Source: CAVTRI01 sp963737075 | GTDB lineage: Bacteria; Actinomycetota; Acidimicrobiia; Acidimicrobiales; Palsa-688 | Direction: 5' to 3' | DNA: 64,000 nucleotides | Assembly: GCA_963737075.1 (NCBI GenBank) | Contig: CAVTRI010000001.1 | Location: forward strand, 1,922,001-1,986,000 | Shown: positions 47,180-55,154 of the stretch, piece after piece | Layout of the letters: the number at the start of each line of letters is the position of its first letter | Position numbering within the stretch: position 1 is the first letter of the stretch | Notes under the pieces: model-generated | Databases searched by the model: none | What the model saw: only the letters and a program-made list of their open reading frames with translations | What the model was told of the DNA's origin: nothing | Translations under genes and position numbers: made by a program

Positions 47180-47964
47180 AGGCGCTCGCCATCGACCTCG
47201 ACGGCACGCTGATGACCAGCGACGACACGCTGTCGCCGCGCAATCGCGCCGCACTGCTCGCCGCGGTCGAAGCCGGCATCGACGTGATCGTCGCCACCGC
47301 CCGCTGGTATCAGAATGCCGAGCGAATTGCCCGACCCCTCGGGCTGCCTGGCGCGGTGATCGCCTGCTCGGGCGCCGAGGTCCGCAGGCTGTCCGACGGG
47401 GCCGATCTGTTCGACGTCCGGCTGCCCGACGAGTTCGCGTCGGAGCTGTACACCATCCTCGATGGTCAACGGTCGCTGGCCTGGGTACCGATGGACGATG
47501 TGGTGCTGATGCGCGCCGAAGGCTCGGTGCCGATCGACCTTCCGGAGGTGCGGCACGTCCCGTCACTCGCGGGCGCCGCCGATCGCCCGGCGCGAATGGC
47601 TCTCGTGCAGGGGACCTCGGTCACCGGCGCGATTCTCAAGCACCTGGCGCCGGCCTGGAGTGACCGCGTGCACTTCAAGACCTCGATCACGCACTACGGA
47701 AAGACGCTGCTCACCTTGACAGCTTCCGGTGCGGACAAGGGCTTGGCCCTCACCGTCGCCTGCCGTGACCACGGCATCGACCCGAGCGATGTGGTGGCTA
47801 TCGGTGACTCCGACAACGACATCGCCATGTTCGAGGTGGCGGGGGCGTCGATCGCCATGGGGCAGGCCAGCGACGAGGTCAAGGCCGCTGCCGGGTCGGT
47901 GACAGCATCGAACGACGAGGACGGGGTGGCGCTGGCGGTCGAACGGCTGCTCGCACAACGCTAA
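47176..47964 (+). CDS. HAD-superfamily hydrolase, Cof-type phosphatase
   Basis: A 262-residue HAD phosphatase. Motif I is DLDGTLMTSDD (residues 7-17), motif III the lysine in SGADKGLALTVACRDHG, and motif IV GDSDNDIAMFEVAG, with a Cof-type C2 cap between. It likely dephosphorylates sugar phosphates or a cofactor phosphate. The start is TTG 47176, overlapping the PlsC stop by 4 bases. It is co-transcribed with the GYD-PlsC gene and perhaps the alpha/beta hydrolase. Confidence 0.85.
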   Translation: MKALAIDLDGTLMTSDDTLSPRNRAALLAAVEAGIDVIVATARWYQNAERIARPLGLPGAVIACSGAEVRRLSDGADLFDVRLPDEFASELYTILDGQRSLAWVPMDDVVLMRAEGSVPIDLPEVRHVPSLAGAADRPARMALVQGTSVTGAILKHLAPAWSDRVHFKTSITHYGKTLLTLTASGADKGLALTVACRDHGIDPSDVVAIGDSDNDIAMFEVAGASIAMGQASDEVKAAAGSVTASNDEDGVALAVERLLAQR

Positions 47965-47991
47965 CAACCGCGAACCTGCCCGGAGGTGGCT

Positions 47992-48944
47992 GTGACTGAC
48001 AACCTTTCGTTGAAGATGTCCGATGGCGAGGAGCTCGTGATCTTCCGCTGGCTGCCGTCTGGCGAGCCACGCGCTGTGGTGCAGGTCGCCCACGGCGCTG
48101 CCGAGCACGCCGGCCGTTATGGCCGCCTCGCCGAGGCGCTGAACCGCTCCGGGTACGCGGTGTATGCGGACGACCATCGCGGCCACGGGCGGACCGCGGG
48201 GACACCCGAACGAGCCGGCATCGCGGGGGCCGACAGCTGGAACCGGCTGCTTTTCGACCAGCAGGAGATCACCTCCTACATCAAGGCTCAGCACCCGGGG
48301 CGCCCGGTGCTCCTGCTCGGCCACAGCATGGGCTCGTTTCTCGCCCAGGGGTACATCCAGCGCTGGGGCGACGAACTGGCCGGGGTGGCGCTCAGCGGCA
48401 GTTCCGGCGCCCTCTCCGAAGAGGCCGACGGGCTGGCCGAGAAGGTGGCTGCCGCGGTCAAGGCCGAAGGGCGCGACGCGCCATCGATGGATTTCGCGAT
48501 GCTCTTCGTCGACTTCAACGACCCCTTCGTCGACGAGGCGCCGGCGGACGGGCCGACCGGTTTCGAGTGGCTGAGTCGCGACGCGGATGAGGTCCGGAAG
48601 TATGTGGACGACCCGTGGTGCGGCTTCCCGTTGTCAAACGGGTTCGTCGCTGACATGGCCGACGCTCTGGAGGCGACCTGGTCGTCCGAGGCCGAGGGAG
48701 GCATTCCGAAATCGCTGCCGGTGCTGATCCTCTCCGGCGAGCGTGACCCGGTGGCCGAGCACGTCGACGAGCTCGTCCAGCGTTACCGCGACGCCGGCCT
48801 GTCCGTCACCGACGTCCGCTACGCGGGGCGCGCCACGAGATTTTCAACGAGACCAATCGTGAGGAGGTCGAGCACGACCTCCTCGCCTGGTTCGACGACC
48901 TCACATCGGCGGCGCCGGCGTCGAGCGAGGGCACCGGGCGGTAA
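47992..48944 (+). pseudogene. alpha/beta hydrolase (monoacylglycerol-lipase-like), frameshifted near 48827
   Basis: A serine-aminopeptidase/hydrolase_4 type protein: YADDHRGHGRTAG, nucleophile elbow LLGHSMGSFLAQG (about residue 110), acid region LILSGERDPVAEHVDEL. After VRYAG the frame is wrong. One missing base near 48826-48829 moves the expected continuation ARHEIFNETNREEVEHDL, with the catalytic histidine, into another frame that ends at TAA 48942-48944. Read straight through, the frame gives an arginine-rich tail to 49017. The start is GTG 47992, 5 bases after GGAGG. It is either a real lesion or a sequencing error in GC-rich DNA. Confidence 0.75.
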
Positions 48945-48982
48945 TTGTGTGTGCCGCCGCCCCGGGCGGCAACCATGGAGGG

Positions 48983-49519
48983 ATGGGTTTCGAGCTGCGC
49001 CTGGCCACGCCGGATGATGCCGAAGGCATCGAGCGGGTACGCGTCGCCGGGTGGAAGACGGCGTACCGCGGTGTGATCTCGGGCGCCTTCCTGGACGCCC
49101 TGGTCGTCGACACTCGCCGGCGCCGGCGGGCCCTGACCGACGGCAACGCCACCCGGACCCAGCTGGTGGCCGTCGACGACCGTTCCCACGTCGTGGGATG
49201 GACGGGCGGCGGTCCTTCCCGTGATCTCGACTGCGACCCGGACACCGTCGGAGAGGTTTACGCGTGCTACGTCGACCCGGGCCGATGGAGGGCCGGGGTG
49301 GGGCGGACGCTGATGGAGCGAGCGGTAAGCGACTTGTCTGCGGCCGGTTTCGCCGAGATCACGCTGTGGGTGCTGAAGGCCAATACCAGGGCCCGCCAGT
49401 TCTACGAAGCGATGGGGTTCGTGGCCGACGGCAGCGCCCGATCGTTCTACGCCGGCGGCCCGGTCCCGGAGGTCCGCTACCGGAGGCCGGCGGCCACGGG
49501 CGGCGCCTTGGAGGCGTGA
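48983..49519 (+). CDS. GNAT-family N-acetyltransferase
   Basis: A 178-residue acetyltransferase from ATG 48983 (MGFELRLATPDDAEGIERVR) preceded by GGAGGG. Typical GNAT elements are GWKTAYRGVISGAFLDAL, the acetyl-CoA loop VDPGRWRAGVGRTLMERAV, and LWVLKANTRARQFYEAMGF. This subfamily includes many acetyltransferases acting on small amines or antibiotics; the substrate is unknown. The next gene, a fadD, starts 61 bases after its stop. Confidence 0.82.
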   Translation: MGFELRLATPDDAEGIERVRVAGWKTAYRGVISGAFLDALVVDTRRRRRALTDGNATRTQLVAVDDRSHVVGWTGGGPSRDLDCDPDTVGEVYACYVDPGRWRAGVGRTLMERAVSDLSAAGFAEITLWVLKANTRARQFYEAMGFVADGSARSFYAGGPVPEVRYRRPAATGGALEA

Positions 49520-49580
49520 GCGAGTCGACGGTCGCACCATTCACTACCGTTGCCGATCATGACTGGCGAGAGGGGGGCCC

Positions 49581-51254
49581 ATGACTGCTGAGCGGGGATG
49601 GAACCTGGCTGACATCTGGGAGGCGGTAGCGGACGCCGGTCCTGATCGCCCGGCGCAGCGCTGCGGCGACCGGACGGTCACATGGCGAGAGTTCGACCGG
49701 AGGGCCAATGCTCTCGGTCGCGACCTGGTGGCCGCGGGACTCGGCCATCAGGCGAAAGTGGCCGTGTACCTGTACAACGGCCCCGAGTACCTGGAGACCT
49801 ACGCCGGCGCCATGAAGGTGAGCATGGCGCCGTTCAATGTCAATTATCGGTACGGGGCGGAAGAGGTGACCTATCTGCTCGATAACGCCGACGCCGAAGC
49901 GGTGGTGTTCCACGCCACGTTCGCTCCACTGCTGGCCGAGATTTCCGACCGCCTCCCCGTCGTGAAACGGTGGTACGTCGTCGACGACGGAGCCCCGCGA
50001 CCGGAGTGGGCGACGCCGTACGAGTCCGTTGTCGGCCCCGGCGCCGACCGGGCACCAGCGCCCTGGCCACGCTCGGGAGATGACCTGATCCTGCTCTACA
50101 CCGGCGGCACGACGGGGATGCCAAAAGGGGTCATGTGGGAACAGCACGAGCTGTTCCAGGTGCTCGGCGGGGGCGGCGACCCGGTCCAGGGCACTCCCCC
50201 TGCGGAGAACATGGACGAGATGCGCGGCCGGATCGCCGAGGCCGCCAACAGGCCGGGGGTCGTCTTCATGCCCGCGTGCCCGCTCATGCACGGCACCGGG
50301 CAGTTCAGCGCCTTCATCGCCATGATCCAGGGCGGGACGATCGTGACGCTCTCGGAGCGGCGCTTCGACGCTGATGGGCTGTGGCGCGCGGTGGACACGT
50401 ACGGGGTCAATGCGGTCGCGCTCGTGGGCGACGCGTTCGCCAAGCCCCTCCTGGACGAGCTGGACGACCACCGGGACCGCTACGACCTCTCGTCTTTGCT
50501 GCTCATCAGCTCGTCGGGCGTGATGTGGAGTCAGGCGACCAAGGACGGGTTGATCCATCACCTGCCGTCCGTGATCATGTTCGACTCCCTCGGCTCGTCC
50601 GAGGCGGTCGGCATGGGTGCGAGCGTCTCGGGGGGCGCAGCAGTGGCGGAGACAGCCGAGTTCGCCCTCGGCCCTGGCGTGAAAGTGCTCGGCCCCGACG
50701 ACGAGGAGGTGGCGCCAGGCAGCGAGACGCCCGGCGTGGTCGCCTTACCCGGCCACCTGCCCGCCGGGTACTACAAGGACCCGGAGAAGACGGCCCGCAC
50801 GTTCAGGACCATCCGCGGCGTCCGCTACGTGCTGCCGGGCGATCTGGCGACGGTGAGACCGGACGGCGAAATCCAGCTGCTCGGGCGCAGCAACGCGGTC
50901 ATCAACACGGGCGGGGAAAAGGTCTTCGCCGAGGAGGTCGAGGAGGTGATCAAGCGCTACCCGGGCGTCACAGACGCGGTGTGCGTGGGAGTCCCTGACG
51001 ACCGGTTCGGACAGGTGGTGACCGCGCTCGTCGAGCGGGAGGGTGAGCACGAAGTCGAGCGCGAAGACCTTCGGCAGTTCGTGTCCAACCACCTGGCCGC
51101 GTACAAGGCGCCCCGCATCGTCATCCTCGTCTCCAGCGTGGGGCGCAGTCCGGCCGGAAAGGTGGACTACGGCCAGCTCAACAAGGTCGCCCGAGTCACG
51201 GTCGAGCGCGCTGCCGGCGACACTTCCAAGACGCTCGTCGCCGTGGGCGACTGA
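49581..51254 (+). CDS. acyl-CoA synthetase (AMP-forming), FadD19/FadD17-like
   Basis: A 557-residue ANL-superfamily ligase that activates a carboxylic acid through an acyl-adenylate. The P-loop LLYTGGTTGMPKGVMW (about residues 171-186), the segment GYYKDPEKTARTFRTIRGVR, and C-terminal GRSNAVINTGGEKVFAEEVE and SPAGKVDYGQ are clear. The WRAVDTYGVNAVALVGDAFA and GSSEAVGMGASV stretches are like FadD19, which activates sterol side chains in mycobacteria (from memory). It is far from the steroid cluster but could feed it. The specificity is inferred only. Confidence 0.85.
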   Translation: MTAERGWNLADIWEAVADAGPDRPAQRCGDRTVTWREFDRRANALGRDLVAAGLGHQAKVAVYLYNGPEYLETYAGAMKVSMAPFNVNYRYGAEEVTYLLDNADAEAVVFHATFAPLLAEISDRLPVVKRWYVVDDGAPRPEWATPYESVVGPGADRAPAPWPRSGDDLILLYTGGTTGMPKGVMWEQHELFQVLGGGGDPVQGTPPAENMDEMRGRIAEAANRPGVVFMPACPLMHGTGQFSAFIAMIQGGTIVTLSERRFDADGLWRAVDTYGVNAVALVGDAFAKPLLDELDDHRDRYDLSSLLLISSSGVMWSQATKDGLIHHLPSVIMFDSLGSSEAVGMGASVSGGAAVAETAEFALGPGVKVLGPDDEEVAPGSETPGVVALPGHLPAGYYKDPEKTARTFRTIRGVRYVLPGDLATVRPDGEIQLLGRSNAVINTGGEKVFAEEVEEVIKRYPGVTDAVCVGVPDDRFGQVVTALVEREGEHEVEREDLRQFVSNHLAAYKAPRIVILVSSVGRSPAGKVDYGQLNKVARVTVERAAGDTSKTLVAVGD

Positions 51255-51304
51255 GGGCGGTCGCGCTGCGCGGCGAAGTCGGGGGTCTCCGCCGGTCTGT
51301 CGCG

Positions 51305-52075
51305 TTGTGGCGTGCGTTTCTCGTCGAGCAGTCCGATCCCGATCACTTCTACGAGATCCAGGCGGACGACACCGTGGCGCAGCTGGCGGAGTTTGTGGAC
51401 GTCGGGGGGAAGGTGGCGTTGGATGTCGGAGGCGGCGCAGGGTGGTTCACCGCCGCGCTACGCCGCTCCGGGGCCGTCTGCTTTCTCGTGGAACCCGGGG
51501 CAGCCGCTGATCGTGCGTCCCTGGCCGATCTTGGGGACGAGCGACGCGCCCGGCACGCGGAAGCGGTGCGGCCCGGCCGGCTGGCGAAGCGGGCGACCGT
51601 CGCCGGCGACGGCCTGTCCCTGCCGTTTCGCGACCGCAGCGTCGACGTGGTCCTTTCTTCGAATGTGCTGGAACACGTGGCCGATCCCGCTCCATTCGTC
51701 GATGAGGCGGTGCGGGTGACCACGCCCGGGGGAATGATCTATCTGTCGTTCACCGCATGGTTGTCGCCGTGGGGCGGCCACGAGACCGCCCCCTGGCACT
51801 ATCTCGGCGGTCATTTCGCGGTCCGGCGCTACATCCGCCGTCACGGCCGGCCCCCGGGCAACCTCTACGGTTCGTCACTCTTCGCCCGCTACGTGGGCGC
51901 CACGCTGCGATTGATCCGATCGCGCCCGAACGTCGAGGTGATTGCCGCGCTCCCCCGCTACCACCCGACGTGGTTGCAGTGGGTCGTGCGGGTGCCGGGC
52001 CTCCGGGAGGTGGCGACATGGAACCTGCTCGTCGTGATACGTCGCCGTGACGACCGGGGGGCTACGCTGCCGTGA
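51305..52075 (+). CDS. class I SAM-dependent methyltransferase, Rv0224c-like
   Basis: At least 256 residues. Motif I is LDVGGGAGWFTAALRRSG, with PFRDRSVDVVLSSNVLEHVA and TPGGMIYLSFTAWLSPWGGH for the later motifs; HYLGGHFAVRRYIRRHG and NLYGSSLFARYV are shared with mycobacterial Rv0224c (from memory). The listed start is TTG 51305, but homologous sequence (GLRRSVALW) continues upstream without a stop to CTG 51251, which overlaps the FadD stop as CTGA. The true start may therefore be there. It is part of the envelope-glycan region, beside a glycosyltransferase as in mycobacteria. The substrate is unknown. Confidence 0.8.
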   Translation: MWRAFLVEQSDPDHFYEIQADDTVAQLAEFVDVGGKVALDVGGGAGWFTAALRRSGAVCFLVEPGAAADRASLADLGDERRARHAEAVRPGRLAKRATVAGDGLSLPFRDRSVDVVLSSNVLEHVADPAPFVDEAVRVTTPGGMIYLSFTAWLSPWGGHETAPWHYLGGHFAVRRYIRRHGRPPGNLYGSSLFARYVGATLRLIRSRPNVEVIAALPRYHPTWLQWVVRVPGLREVATWNLLVVIRRRDDRGATLP

Positions 52076-53391
52076 CCCTTTCCACCCATCCGACCACGAG
52101 GTAGCGGATATTCCGACCCAACACGTCCGCTCCGGCGGACGGTTCCCTTGCTTCGACGGGTTGCGGGCGCTCGCTGCGCTGTCGGTGGTGGGCGTACACA
52201 CGGCCTTCGTTTCGGGCCTGACCGGGCGGTCGTGGCTGGGCCATTACACCGCCCGGCTGGAGATAGGGGTGTCGGTGTTCTTTGTGATCTCCGGCTTCCT
52301 GCTCTACCGGCCGTTCGCAGTGGCCCATCTCGGTGGGCGGCCGGCCAATGCCATCTGGACATTCTGGGCCCGGCGGCTGCGGCGCATCATCCCCGCCTAC
52401 TGGCTGGCGTTTCTCGCCATCACCTACGTCTTCGGGGTGGGCACCGTGCGCCACGACTGGTGGTCGCCGTTGGTATACCTCGGCTTCGCGCAGATCTACC
52501 TGCCGCACTACGTGCTGACCGGGGTGACCCAGGCATGGTCGCTGTGCACCGAAATGTCCTTCTACCTCATGCTCCCGCTGTGGGCGGCGCTCGTCGCGCG
52601 GGTAGCCGGGAAACAGGCGGAATCCGAGGCGGGCGTTGCGCGTCGAGCTCGTCGGCGCCGGGGCACTGATCGTTGCGGGTGAGACGTTCCGGGCGATGTG
52701 TCTGGCTGTCGGCGGGCAGTGGCCGTCGCTCATGCTGGACTGGCTGCCCGCCTACCTCGACCTGTTCGGGGTGGGCATGCTCCTGGCCGTCGCCAGCGCG
52801 TGGCAGAACACCACGGCTGGGTTGCGGTTGGTGAGGGCGGGGCTCGGCGCCGGGCCGGGCGGCACTCGGCTCCTGGATCGGCTGCGCTTCCCGTGGGCGT
52901 GCTGGGCCACGGCGGCGGCGGCGTTCGTGGCCGTCGCCAACCTGGGGCTCCCGGTGGCGCCGCTCTACACCCAGACCCTCGGACTGGGCCTGGCCCGCGA
53001 GGCGCTCTACGGCGCGTTCGCGGTGCTGCTCGTGGCCCCGGCGGTGTTTGGCCCGCAAGGGGAGGGCGCCATCCGGGCCGCGTTGAGCTGGCGCCCGGTC
53101 GTGGCCTTGGGCGTGGTGTCGTACGGGATCTACCTGTGGCATCAGGGTTGGGTGGCGCTCTGGCTGCGCTGGACGGGCGGGCACCTGTTCGCGTTGTCGC
53201 TGTGGCGAGTGGTGCTGTTTGTGGTAGCCATGGCTGTCGTGTCAGCCGCCGCCAGCTGGTGGGGGCTCGAACGGTGGCTCATCCACGGGACCGGGCGCCG
53301 GGTTGAGGGACAGCTGCGCTCGCCTTGGAGGCGGCCGCGGCCCGCCGACACCCAGCTCGCGCCCCCGGCTCTGGCTGGAGCGCAGCAGTGA
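52047..53391 (+). pseudogene. membrane acyltransferase 3 family protein, frameshifted near 52635
   Basis: Two overlapping frames form one acyltransferase: 52047-52682 gives FDGLRALAALSVVGVHTAF, GVSVFFVISGFLLYRPF and YWLAFLAITYVFGVG; 52636-53391 gives LPAYLDLFGVGMLLAVAS and ALGVVSYGIYLWHQGWVALW. Together these are the usual ten membrane helices of O-acyltransferases (OafA-like). A single-base change around 52610-52640 breaks the chain after AGKQAESEAG. The family transfers acyl groups to extracellular or lipid-linked sugars. The start is uncertain (GTG 52047 overlaps the methyltransferase end). The end is the stop that enters relay module C. Confidence 0.75.
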
Positions 53392-53522
53392 GCGACCTTG
53401 GGAGCGAACCGAAGAGCACAGATTGGTGCAGCATTCCCCGGATGGTGCGCCAATTGAGCGACCTTGGGAGCGAACCGACGAGCACAGATTGGTGCAGCAT
53501 TCCCCGGATGGTGCGCCAATGA
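53388..53522 (+). repeat. RTGA relay module C: two units fused in frame between acyltransferase and glycosyltransferase
   Basis: The first unit is 66 bases and the second 65. One extra T at the junction (CAATTGAG) makes the two 22-codon units read as a single 44-codon ORF (53388-53522), repeating SDLGSEP and STDWCSIP. The ORF start overlaps the acyltransferase stop (GTGA) and its TGA overlaps the ATG of the glycosyltransferase (ATGA). Each unit can form the ATTGGTGCAGCATTCC / GGATGGTGCGCCAAT imperfect stem. Confidence 0.82.
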
Positions 53523-54745
53523 GCAGCCTCGAACAGGAGCCGCTGCTCGAAGAGCCGGCGCTTGCGTCCAGCCCGGCCGCAGCCAAGCTCGGCGATCTGG
53601 CCGCCGAGGTGGGGCTCCGCCGCGTCGAGATCGTCGCCTGGCGGGACCTCGACCACCCGGAGGCGGGAGGCTCGGAGGTGCACGCCGAGCGGGTGGCCGA
53701 GCGCTGGGCCGAGGCGGGGTTGGATGTCCTGCTTCGCACGTCGAGAGCGCCGGGCGCCGCCCGGGGCGCGTACCGCCACGGCTACCGCGTCGTGCGCGAC
53801 GCCGGCCGCTACCTGATCTTTCCGGTGGTGGCCGCCAGCGGCTCCACCCGCCGAATGCGGGGGACGGCACCGGATGGAGTGGTCGAGTACTGGAACGGCA
53901 TGCCGTTCTTCTCACCGCTCTGGTCGACGCGACCGAGGGCGGTGGTGCTGCACCACGTCCACGGGCGGATGTGGGACCTGGTGCTGCCCCGCCCGCTGGC
54001 AGAAGTGGGGCGCCTCGTCGAGCGCCGGCTGGCCCCGCCGCTGTACCGCCGCGTCCCGATCATCACCCTTTCGGAGTCGTCGCGCCAGGGCATCGTGGAC
54101 TCGCTCGGCCTGCCTGCCGCCAATGTCCGGGTGGTGCCGCCCGGCGTTGATGACCGCTTTGCCCCCGCGCTCGGGCGGAAGGATCCCGACCCTCTGGTGG
54201 TGGCCATAGGGCGGCTGGTCCCCTACAAACGTTTCGACGTGCTCGTCGACGTGCTCACCCGCTTGCGACGCGACCGGGTCCCGGGCCTGCGGGCCGTTAT
54301 CGCTGGTGAGGGGATTCAGCGCCCCGAGCTCGAGGCCCAAATTGCCTCGCTCGGCGCCACCAAGTGGCTGAAGCTGGCCGGTCGGGTCGATGAGGACGAC
54401 CTGGTCGAGCTGTACCGCCGGGCGTGGGTGGTGGCGTCCACGTCGGCGTACGAAGGCTGGGGGATGACGATCACCGAGGCTGGCGCGTGCGCCACGCCTG
54501 CAGTGGTGACGCGCATCGCCGGGCATCTGGACGCGGTGCATGACGGAGTCAGCGGTCTTTTGGCGGCAGACCCGGCGGCGATACACGATGCTCTGGCGGC
54601 GGTGCTGCTCGACGAACGGCTGCGCCGGCGTCTGGCACGGGGTGCTCAGGCGCGGGCGACGCAGCTCAGCTGGGACCGGACGGCGTTCGGGACCCTCGAG
54701 GCGCTGGCGGACGACGCGCGCCGGCGTCCCCGTCGCCCGGTTTGA
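53519..54745 (+). CDS. glycosyltransferase family 4, Rv0225-like
   Basis: A 408-residue GT-B fold enzyme from ATG 53519 (MSSLEQEPLLEEPALASSPA), the start fixed by the relay. Features: WRDLDHPEAGGSEVHAERVA at the acceptor site, VVPPGVDDRF, VAIGRLVPYKRFDVLVDVL, and STSAYEGWGMTITEAGACAT with the E-x7-E type donor site. Mycobacterial Rv0225 beside the Rv0224c methyltransferase looks alike (from memory). It probably adds a sugar to an envelope glycolipid or polysaccharide at the inner membrane. The last 80 bases overlap the convergent DUF2304 gene. Confidence 0.86.
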   Translation: MSSLEQEPLLEEPALASSPAAAKLGDLAAEVGLRRVEIVAWRDLDHPEAGGSEVHAERVAERWAEAGLDVLLRTSRAPGAARGAYRHGYRVVRDAGRYLIFPVVAASGSTRRMRGTAPDGVVEYWNGMPFFSPLWSTRPRAVVLHHVHGRMWDLVLPRPLAEVGRLVERRLAPPLYRRVPIITLSESSRQGIVDSLGLPAANVRVVPPGVDDRFAPALGRKDPDPLVVAIGRLVPYKRFDVLVDVLTRLRRDRVPGLRAVIAGEGIQRPELEAQIASLGATKWLKLAGRVDEDDLVELYRRAWVVASTSAYEGWGMTITEAGACATPAVVTRIAGHLDAVHDGVSGLLAADPAAIHDALAAVLLDERLRRRLARGAQARATQLSWDRTAFGTLEALADDARRRPRRPV

Positions 54746-55154
54746 GCCGTTCGTCATCAGAAGCGCGCGCGGGAGCGTCAGACGGGATGGCAGCAGGCTG
54801 GGCGCCGGTCGCCTGGGCCAAGCGGTCGACGTCGTTTCGCAGGAGTGCGAGCTCCTCGGCTAACTGCCGGTTGCGATCCTCCAGGCGGCCGATCTCCCAG
54901 CTCAGGTGGACGCATACGAGCAGCAGGAAGAGCGCCGCCAGCACCACGAGGAGGTCGGCAGGATTGACGACCCCGAGATCGCGGGCCACTCGGTTGAACG
55001 TGCCCGGGAAGATCGCCACCGCGGCGACCGCGATCCCGACGACGATCCAGATCAGCGCGTACTTCTGGCGCAACTGGCGACGCCGGAGCAGCTCAACAAG
55101 CACGCTGATCGTGATCACGGCCAGCACGAGGGCGATCAGGTGGACGCCGGGCAC
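54666..55154 (-). CDS. DUF2304 membrane protein
   Basis: A 162-residue protein with three hydrophobic segments (about 1-20, 33-50 and 65-87), a charged loop RRRQLRQKYALIWI, and a coiled-coil-like stretch IGRLEDRNRQLAEELALLRN. DUF2304 proteins commonly accompany GT2 polyprenyl-phosphate glycosyltransferases, as here, and may anchor or assist them. GTG start 55154 overlaps the upstream glycosyltransferase gene by 19 bases. The low-complexity tail extends into the opposing GT4 gene. Confidence 0.78.
   Translation of the reverse strand: MPGVHLIALVLAVITISVLVELLRRRQLRQKYALIWIVVGIAVAAVAIFPGTFNRVARDLGVVNPADLLVVLAALFLLLVCVHLSWEIGRLEDRNRQLAEELALLRNDVDRLAQATGAQPAAIPSDAPARASDDERLKPGDGDAGARRPPAPRGSRTPSGPS

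Noticed and set aside
49517..49584. The GNAT-fadD gap has the same 64-base stop-to-start distance as a relay module and begins TGAGCGA
   Set aside because: The rest does not align, there is no hairpin, and a purine-rich ribosome-binding stretch (GAGAGGGGGG) precedes the start. I treat the spacing as chance.
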